A stretch of DNA of 64,000 bases, taken from the NCBI GenBank assembly GCA_016874295.1, contig VGUH01000012.1, forward strand, positions 1 through 64,000, given 5' to 3'. This document shows, one piece after another, positions 59,406 through 64,000 of the stretch. The stretch is from Gammaproteobacteria bacterium. GTDB lineage: Bacteria > Pseudomonadota > Gammaproteobacteria > Steroidobacterales > Steroidobacteraceae. The translations under genes and the position numbers were made by a program. Below the pieces are notes generated by a model. It had not been told where the DNA came from. It did not search any database and saw only the letters and a program-made list of their open reading frames with translations. How positions within the stretch are numbered: the first letter of the stretch is position 1; every line of letters begins with the position of its first letter.

Positions 59406-61124
59406 TCAGCGCTGCCGCACGTACTCCCCCGGCGCCTCGGCGATTGCTGCGTACCCCTCCGCGGGCGCGCCCATGGGCGGCGGCGCCGTGCGCTCGGGCG
59501 AGGAGTGCGCCTTCAGCCACTCCGCCCAGGCCGGCCACCACGAGCCCGGCCTGACCCCGGTGCTCGCGAACCACTCGTCCGGCGGCAGCGGCGCCTCGCC
59601 GCCCTTCTGGGTGCGCACGCGGTGCCGCCGCTTCGGGTGCACCGGCCCGCTCACGATGCCGGCGTTGTGGCCGCCGCTGGTCAGCAGGAAAGTGAACTCG
59701 GGTGAGGTGGCGAGACCGCTCGCCTTGTAGACGGACTTCCACGGTGCGACGTGGTCGGTCTCGGTGCCGACCACGAACATCGGCACGCGGATGTCCTCGA
59801 GCGTGATCGTCTCGCCCTCGACCTTGAAGCGGCCCTCGGCGAGGTCATTGTTGAGGTACAGGCCCACGAGGTACTCGGTGTGCATCTTCCAGGGCATGCG
59901 CGTGCCGTCGGCGTTCCAGGCCATGAGATCGATCATCCCCTCGCGCTCGCCCTTGAGGTAGCTCTTCACCGCCGGCTGCCAGAGCAAGTCGTGCGCGCGC
60001 AGCATCGTGAATGCGCCGCCCATCTGCCTCGAGTCGAGCACGCCCTCCTTGTACATCAGCGCCTCGAGCATCTCGACCTGCGCCGGGCTGATATAGAGCG
60101 ACAGCTCGCCGGGCTCGCTGAAGTCGGTCTGCGCGGCGAGCAGCGTGATGTCCTTGATGCGAGTGTCGCCCCAGTCGGAGAGCGCGGCCGCCGCGATCGA
60201 GAGCAGCGTGCCGCCGATGCAGTAACCGACTGCGTGCACGTCGCGCTCCGGGATGACGGTCGTGACGGCGTCGAGCGCCGCGTAAACGCCCTTGCGCAGG
60301 TAATCGTCCATGCCGAGGTGGCGATCGGCGGCGGTCGGGTTCTTCCACGACATCATGAATACCGTGAAGCCCTGGTCTACAAGCCAGGCGACCAGCGAGT
60401 TCTTCGGCGACAGGTCGAGGATGTAGTACTTCATGATCCAGGCCGGCACGATCAGCACCGGCTCGGGATGCACGTCCGGGGTGGTCGGCGCGTACTGGAT
60501 CAGCTCGATGAGCTCGTTGCGGAAGATGACCTGGCCTTCGGTGACCGCGACCTTCTCGCCGACGCGGAACTCCTCGGTGCCCGGTGCCGCGCCGCCTTGC
60601 AGCGTACGCTCCATGTCGTCGAGGAAGTGCTTGTAGCCGCGCGCGAGGTTCTGGCCGCCCTCGGCGACCGTCTGCCGGATCACCTCGGGGTTGGTCAACG
60701 GGCTGTTGGCGGGTGAGAGCGGCTCAGCCGCCTGCTTCGCGGCGAATTCCACCAGCCGGGCGTTGCGCGGCTCGACGCCGGGAACGTCGCGCGTCGAGTT
60801 TTCGAGCAGCGCCATGTTGTTGCGGAAGGCCTGCGCCCAGACATTGAACGGATATTGCTGCCAGGCCGGGCTCGCAAAGCGCCGGTCGCCGTTATCCGCC
60901 GGTGCCATTGGCTTGCCCTGCGCCGCCTCGAGGTTGAAGCGCCACAGGTCCATCATGTTCTTCAGCGCGGCCTGCTGCAGCTCGGCCTGCTTCTCCGGCG
61001 ACTTCGCAAGATTGAGCCACCAGTCCCAGAACGCCACGCCGTAATCCTGCGGCGCGAGTCCGCCGGTCAGCTTCGCAAGCATGGCCCGGAACTCGCGCTC
61101 GACGACGTCGATCTTGTCGGTCAC
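59406..61124 (-). CDS. phaC: Class I-type polyhydroxyalkanoate synthase
   Basis: A 572-residue PHA synthase. The N-terminal domain contains NPEVIRQTVAEGGQNLARGYKHFLDDMER. The catalytic alpha/beta domain has the lipase-like box GYCIGGT with nucleophile Cys, KNPTAADRHLGMDDYL, FVVGTETDHVAPWKSVYKA with the Asp, and TSGGHNAGIVS with the His. It polymerises (R)-3-hydroxyacyl-CoA into storage polyester. No phaA, phaB or phasin gene is next to it. GTG 61124 is the start, 7 nt after the FAD oxidoreductase gene on the same strand. Length and motifs are complete. Confidence 0.92.
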   Translation of the reverse strand: MTDKIDVVEREFRAMLAKLTGGLAPQDYGVAFWDWWLNLAKSPEKQAELQQAALKNMMDLWRFNLEAAQGKPMAPADNGDRRFASPAWQQYPFNVWAQAFRNNMALLENSTRDVPGVEPRNARLVEFAAKQAAEPLSPANSPLTNPEVIRQTVAEGGQNLARGYKHFLDDMERTLQGGAAPGTEEFRVGEKVAVTEGQVIFRNELIELIQYAPTTPDVHPEPVLIVPAWIMKYYILDLSPKNSLVAWLVDQGFTVFMMSWKNPTAADRHLGMDDYLRKGVYAALDAVTTVIPERDVHAVGYCIGGTLLSIAAAALSDWGDTRIKDITLLAAQTDFSEPGELSLYISPAQVEMLEALMYKEGVLDSRQMGGAFTMLRAHDLLWQPAVKSYLKGEREGMIDLMAWNADGTRMPWKMHTEYLVGLYLNNDLAEGRFKVEGETITLEDIRVPMFVVGTETDHVAPWKSVYKASGLATSPEFTFLLTSGGHNAGIVSGPVHPKRRHRVRTQKGGEAPLPPDEWFASTGVRPGSWWPAWAEWLKAHSSPERTAPPPMGAPAEGYAAIAEAPGEYVRQR

Positions 61125-61131
61125 GCGCGCA

Positions 61132-62346
61132 TTATAAAGTGTCGCGCAGCGCGAGCGTGTCGTCGGCGAGTTTCGCAAGGTCGGGACGGGCGCGCTCGGC
61201 GATCAATTTGCGCGCCGCCATGAAATCCTTGGCGTGGTTCACGGCATCGACCGCGATCAGCTCTCCGCCACGGAGGTAGCAGCAGCTGAACGAGCGCGAG
61301 GCCGGGTCGCCGCGCAGCACGACTTTGTCATATTGCTGGCTCAGCCCGGCGATCTGCAGCTTCAATTCGTACTGGTCCGACCAGAACCAGGGTGTCTTGT
61401 CATGCGGCGTCGGCTTGCCGCAGATGTTCGCGGCTGCGGATTTCGCCTGCTCGAAGGCGTTGTCCACGGACTCCAGGCGGATGCGCCGGCCGTAGCGCGG
61501 GCTCGGGTGGCTGCAGCAGTCGCCGATCGCGTAGATGTCCGGGTCGCTGGTGACGCAGTGCTCGTCCACTGCGATGCCGTCGTCGCAGGCAAGACCTGCA
61601 TCCGCGGCCAGCGAGGTGTTCGGCACCAAGCCAATGCCGACGATCACGAGGTCCGCGGGGACCTGCGTGCCGTCCGCGCACTCGACCGCGTGCACGCTGC
61701 CGTCACCGAGCAGCCCCTGGACGCGCTGCCCGGTCAGCACGCTGACGCCATGGCTCGCGTGTTCCGACTGGTAGAAGCGGCTCATCTCCGGCGCGACCAC
61801 GCGGCTCATCACGCGGTCCATCATCTCGATGACGGTCACGTCGTGAGCGAGTTTGCGCAAGGTCGCGGCGCACTCGAGCCCGATGTAGCCCGCGCCGACG
61901 ATCGCGACGCGCACGCCGGGCCTGAGTTCGCCGCGGATCGCCTCGACGTCGGCCAGAGTGCGCAGCACGTGCACGCCAGGCAGGTCGGCGCCGGGTACCG
62001 GAATCGGCCGCGCGTGGCCGCCGATCGCGAGCACCAGCTTGTCGTAGGCGAGGCTGCCGCCATCCGCGAGCGCGACCTTGCGGCCGCGCGCGTCGATCGA
62101 GACCACGGGATTGCCGAGCAGCAGCTCGCAGCGCAGGTGCTCGTAGAAGCTCGCGGGGCGGATCGGCAGGCGCTCCGCCTCGAGCTCGCCGGCCAGGAAC
62201 TTCTTCGACAGGGGCGGGCGCTGGTAGGGAATCACCGGCTCGGCGCAGGCCATCACCAGGCGGCCCGCATAGCCGTCCCGGCGCAGGCTGTCGACGAGCT
62301 GCGCGGCGGCATGGCCGCCCCCGGCGATGACGATGGTCTCCTGCAT
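61132..62346 (-). CDS. FAD-dependent pyridine nucleotide-disulfide-type oxidoreductase (ferredoxin/rubredoxin reductase-like)
   Basis: A 404-residue flavoprotein. The FAD motif TIVIAGGGHAAAQLVDSLRRDG is at the N terminus and the NAD(P)H motif VRVAIVGAGYIGLECAATL in the middle. C-terminal blocks are DIYAIGDCC (FAD) and WFWSDQYELKLQIAGLS. The ferredoxin/putidaredoxin reductase-type family passes electrons to a ferredoxin, often for a P450 or dioxygenase. No partner is adjacent. It ends 7 nt ahead of phaC. ATG 62346 with GAGGGGAGC upstream. Confidence 0.92.
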   Translation of the reverse strand: MQETIVIAGGGHAAAQLVDSLRRDGYAGRLVMACAEPVIPYQRPPLSKKFLAGELEAERLPIRPASFYEHLRCELLLGNPVVSIDARGRKVALADGGSLAYDKLVLAIGGHARPIPVPGADLPGVHVLRTLADVEAIRGELRPGVRVAIVGAGYIGLECAATLRKLAHDVTVIEMMDRVMSRVVAPEMSRFYQSEHASHGVSVLTGQRVQGLLGDGSVHAVECADGTQVPADLVIVGIGLVPNTSLAADAGLACDDGIAVDEHCVTSDPDIYAIGDCCSHPSPRYGRRIRLESVDNAFEQAKSAAANICGKPTPHDKTPWFWSDQYELKLQIAGLSQQYDKVVLRGDPASRSFSCCYLRGGELIAVDAVNHAKDFMAARKLIAERARPDLAKLADDTLALRDTL

Positions 62347-62368
62347 GCGCGCGCTCCCCTCGAGGCGG

Positions 62369-62380
62369 CAAATTATACTG
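62369..62380 (+). promoter_or_regulatory. Candidate -10 region for the SLC13 transporter gene
   Basis: The AT-rich AATTATACTGG lies in the divergent gap, about 30 nt before ATG 62409. TATACT resembles a -10 box. No clear -35 was found at 17 bp spacing. Confidence 0.35.
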
Positions 62381-62408
62381 GCGCGCCGCGGTGCGGCAGG
62401 GAGTGGCG

Positions 62409-63863
62409 ATGCAGGCTGCCGGCAGCCGGACCTTGGCGCAGAACGCGGGACTCCTCGCCGGGCTCGCGGCCCTGGCCGTGACCCTCCTGACCGACCCGCC
62501 TGCCGGCATGGCGCCCGGCGCCTGGGTGGTCGCGGGCACGATGGTGCTGATGGCCTGCTGGTGGGCGACGGAGGCGCTGCCGTTCGCGGCCACGGCGCTC
62601 GTGCCGCTCGCCCTGCTGCCGCCGCTCGGCGTCACGCCGGCGGCCGACCTCGCCCAGGGCTACGGCAACACCACGCTGTTCCTAATCCTCGGCGGTTTCC
62701 TGCTCGGGCTCGCGATGGAGCGCTGCAACTTGCACCGGCGCATCGCCTACGCGATCGTCACGCGCGCTGGTGGGCACCCGCAAGGCCTCGTGCTCGGCAT
62801 GATGTGCGCGACCGGCTTCGTCAGCCTGTGGGCGCAGAACACCGCGACCACCCTCATGATGCTGCCGGTCGCGGTCTCGGTCGCCGCGATCGTCGCGCCG
62901 GAGGGCGAGACTTCCGACCGCAATGCCGCGAACTTCGGCAAGGCCATCGTGCTGTGCGTTGCCTACGCGGCGACCATCGGCGGCCTCGGCACCATCGTCG
63001 GCACCGCGACCAACGCGCTGGTGGTCGGCTTCATGCAGCAGAATTACGGCGAGACCATCAGCTTCGCCGAGTGGCTGGTGTTCGGCGTCCCGACCGTGCT
63101 GCTGCTGATGCCGGTCGCCTGGCTCTCGCTGGTGCGCGTGTCGTTCCCGTTCCAGCTTGGCGAGCAGGCGACCGCGCGCGATCGGCTCGCCGAGGCGCGG
63201 CGCGCGCTCGGACCGATGTCCGTCGCGGAGAAACGCGTCACGGCCGTTTTCGTCGCGACGGCCGCAGTCTGGATCCTCGGGCCGCTGATCCAGAAGATCC
63301 CCGGCTTCGCCGAGTACAACGACACGACCACCGCGCTGCTCGCCGGGCTCGTGATGTTCGTGGTGCCGAGCCGGAGCCCGCAGGGTGGTGCCCTGCTGAC
63401 AGGCAAGGACCTGCGCCGCCTGCCCTGGGACGTGCTGCTGCTGTTCGGCGGCGGGCTCGCGCTGGCCGAGGCGATCCAGGGCAGCGGGCTGTCCGACTAC
63501 CTCGCGGTGGCCCTCGGCGGCATCGGCACGCTGCCGCTGGTGCTGCTGGTCGCGACCATGGTGGCGCTGCTGGTGTTCTGGACCGAGTTCAACTCGAATG
63601 TCGCGACCGCGGCGACCTTCATGCCGATCCTGGCCGCGATTGCGGCGGCGTCGCAGTACCCGGTGCTGCAGCTCGTGGCGCCCGCGGCGATCGCCGCCTC
63701 CTGCGGCTTCATGATGCCGGTCGGCACGCCGCCGAACGCCATCGTGTTCGGCACCGGCCGGCTCACGATGCAGGAGATGCTGCGCGCTGGCTGGCGGGTG
63801 AACCTGGCTTCGATCGTGATCGTGACGCTGGTCTCGACGCTCGTGCTGCCGCTGATCGCCTGA
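62409..63863 (+). CDS. SLC13/DASS family anion transporter (dicarboxylate/sulfate:sodium symporter)
   Basis: A 484-residue transporter of about 11 spans with the DASS features WWATEALPFAATALVPLALLP, the FLILGGFLLGLAMERCNLHRRIA segment, ATTLMMLPVAVSV, and the SNTAT-like motif in the second repeat: FWTEFNSNVATAATFMPIL. Near the end is GFMMPVGTPPNAIVFGTGRLT. The frame is open from GTG 62391, but AGGGAG before ATG 62409 favours the later start. It moves C4-dicarboxylates, citrate or sulfate with sodium. It appears monocistronic and divergent from the FAD oxidoreductase. Confidence 0.92.
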   Translation: MQAAGSRTLAQNAGLLAGLAALAVTLLTDPPAGMAPGAWVVAGTMVLMACWWATEALPFAATALVPLALLPPLGVTPAADLAQGYGNTTLFLILGGFLLGLAMERCNLHRRIAYAIVTRAGGHPQGLVLGMMCATGFVSLWAQNTATTLMMLPVAVSVAAIVAPEGETSDRNAANFGKAIVLCVAYAATIGGLGTIVGTATNALVVGFMQQNYGETISFAEWLVFGVPTVLLLMPVAWLSLVRVSFPFQLGEQATARDRLAEARRALGPMSVAEKRVTAVFVATAAVWILGPLIQKIPGFAEYNDTTTALLAGLVMFVVPSRSPQGGALLTGKDLRRLPWDVLLLFGGGLALAEAIQGSGLSDYLAVALGGIGTLPLVLLVATMVALLVFWTEFNSNVATAATFMPILAAIAAASQYPVLQLVAPAAIAASCGFMMPVGTPPNAIVFGTGRLTMQEMLRAGWRVNLASIVIVTLVSTLVLPLIA

Positions 63864-63866
63864 CGG

Positions 63867-64000
63867 CTACTTGAGCCGGGTCTTCTTGCGGATGCGCCCG
63901 GTCGCGAGGTCGAGGTCGCAGCGGTAGGCGGAGAAGGAGAGCGCCCAGGTCTGGACGGTCGCACCGCCTCCCGGTGTCAGCCGGGCGTCAGCGCTCAGCC
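63867..64000 (-). CDS. C-terminal end of an unidentified protein running off the window
   Basis: The minus frame ends with TAG at 63867-63869. The visible part reads LSADARLTPGGGATVQTWAL, SFSAYRCDLDLATG and the very basic RIRKKTRLK. No family can be assigned from 44 residues. It converges on the SLC13 gene with a 3-nt gap. Confidence 0.5.
   Translation of the reverse strand, partial: LSADARLTPGGGATVQTWALSFSAYRCDLDLATGRIRKKTRLK

Overview
This 64 kb window is high-GC, densely packed bacterial chromosome. The gene content points to a gammaproteobacterium: a PA2779/PA2778-type pair, a dapF-DUF484-xerC block running into DUF971-DUF808-ubiE-ubiJ-ubiB, a LemA/M48 pair, a REP-associated (RAYT) transposase with its repeats, and an RND pump under a TetR regulator. 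I cannot name the genus. No rRNA, tRNA or CRISPR array was seen.

Layout. 0-12 kb: the start of an IS3-type orfA, an agmatinase-family hydrolase, an amino-acid permease, an MNIO (DUF692) plus DUF2063 pair of the BufB/BufC type, a frameshifted Tat sulfatase, a PhoX-like phosphatase and an esterase. This stretch holds a family of long palindromes. Two 31-bp inverted halves of the same sequence bracket a Y1 (HUH) transposase gene. 12-22 kb: LemA and M48 protease, a LicD-like/glycosyltransferase/cupin trio, PA2779 and a nonsense-interrupted PA2778 homologue, permeases, and a lone PD-(D/E)XK nuclease-like protein.

22-30.5 kb: an accessory-looking block of visibly lower GC. It carries a DmdA-type (DMSP demethylase-like) GcvT-fold protein, an acyl-CoA dehydrogenase, an AcuI-type acryloyl-CoA reductase, a transglutaminase-like protein and an amidase, facing a metA-metY methionine operon. 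This is the most biologically suggestive part of the window: DMSP demethylation ends in methanethiol, which MetY-type enzymes can fix into methionine.

30.5-37 kb: a tetR-tolC-mfp-RND efflux operon with likely operators. 37-48.6 kb: redox, transport and hydrolase genes mixed with several broken genes. 48.6-55.3 kb: a tightly overlapping eight-gene operon from dapF to ubiB. 55.4-64 kb: rimO, macro-domain and acetyltransferase genes, glyoxalase-fold proteins, a PHA synthase, an FAD oxidoreductase and an SLC13 transporter.

A recurring oddity is the number of damaged genes. Three have frameshifts only or with other damage, two have in-frame stops, and several appear internally deleted relative to their families (positions about 5.2, 16.6, 38.2-39.5, 44.3, 47.5 and 57.2-58.1 kb). 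This may be real decay or assembly error; reads over these sites would decide.
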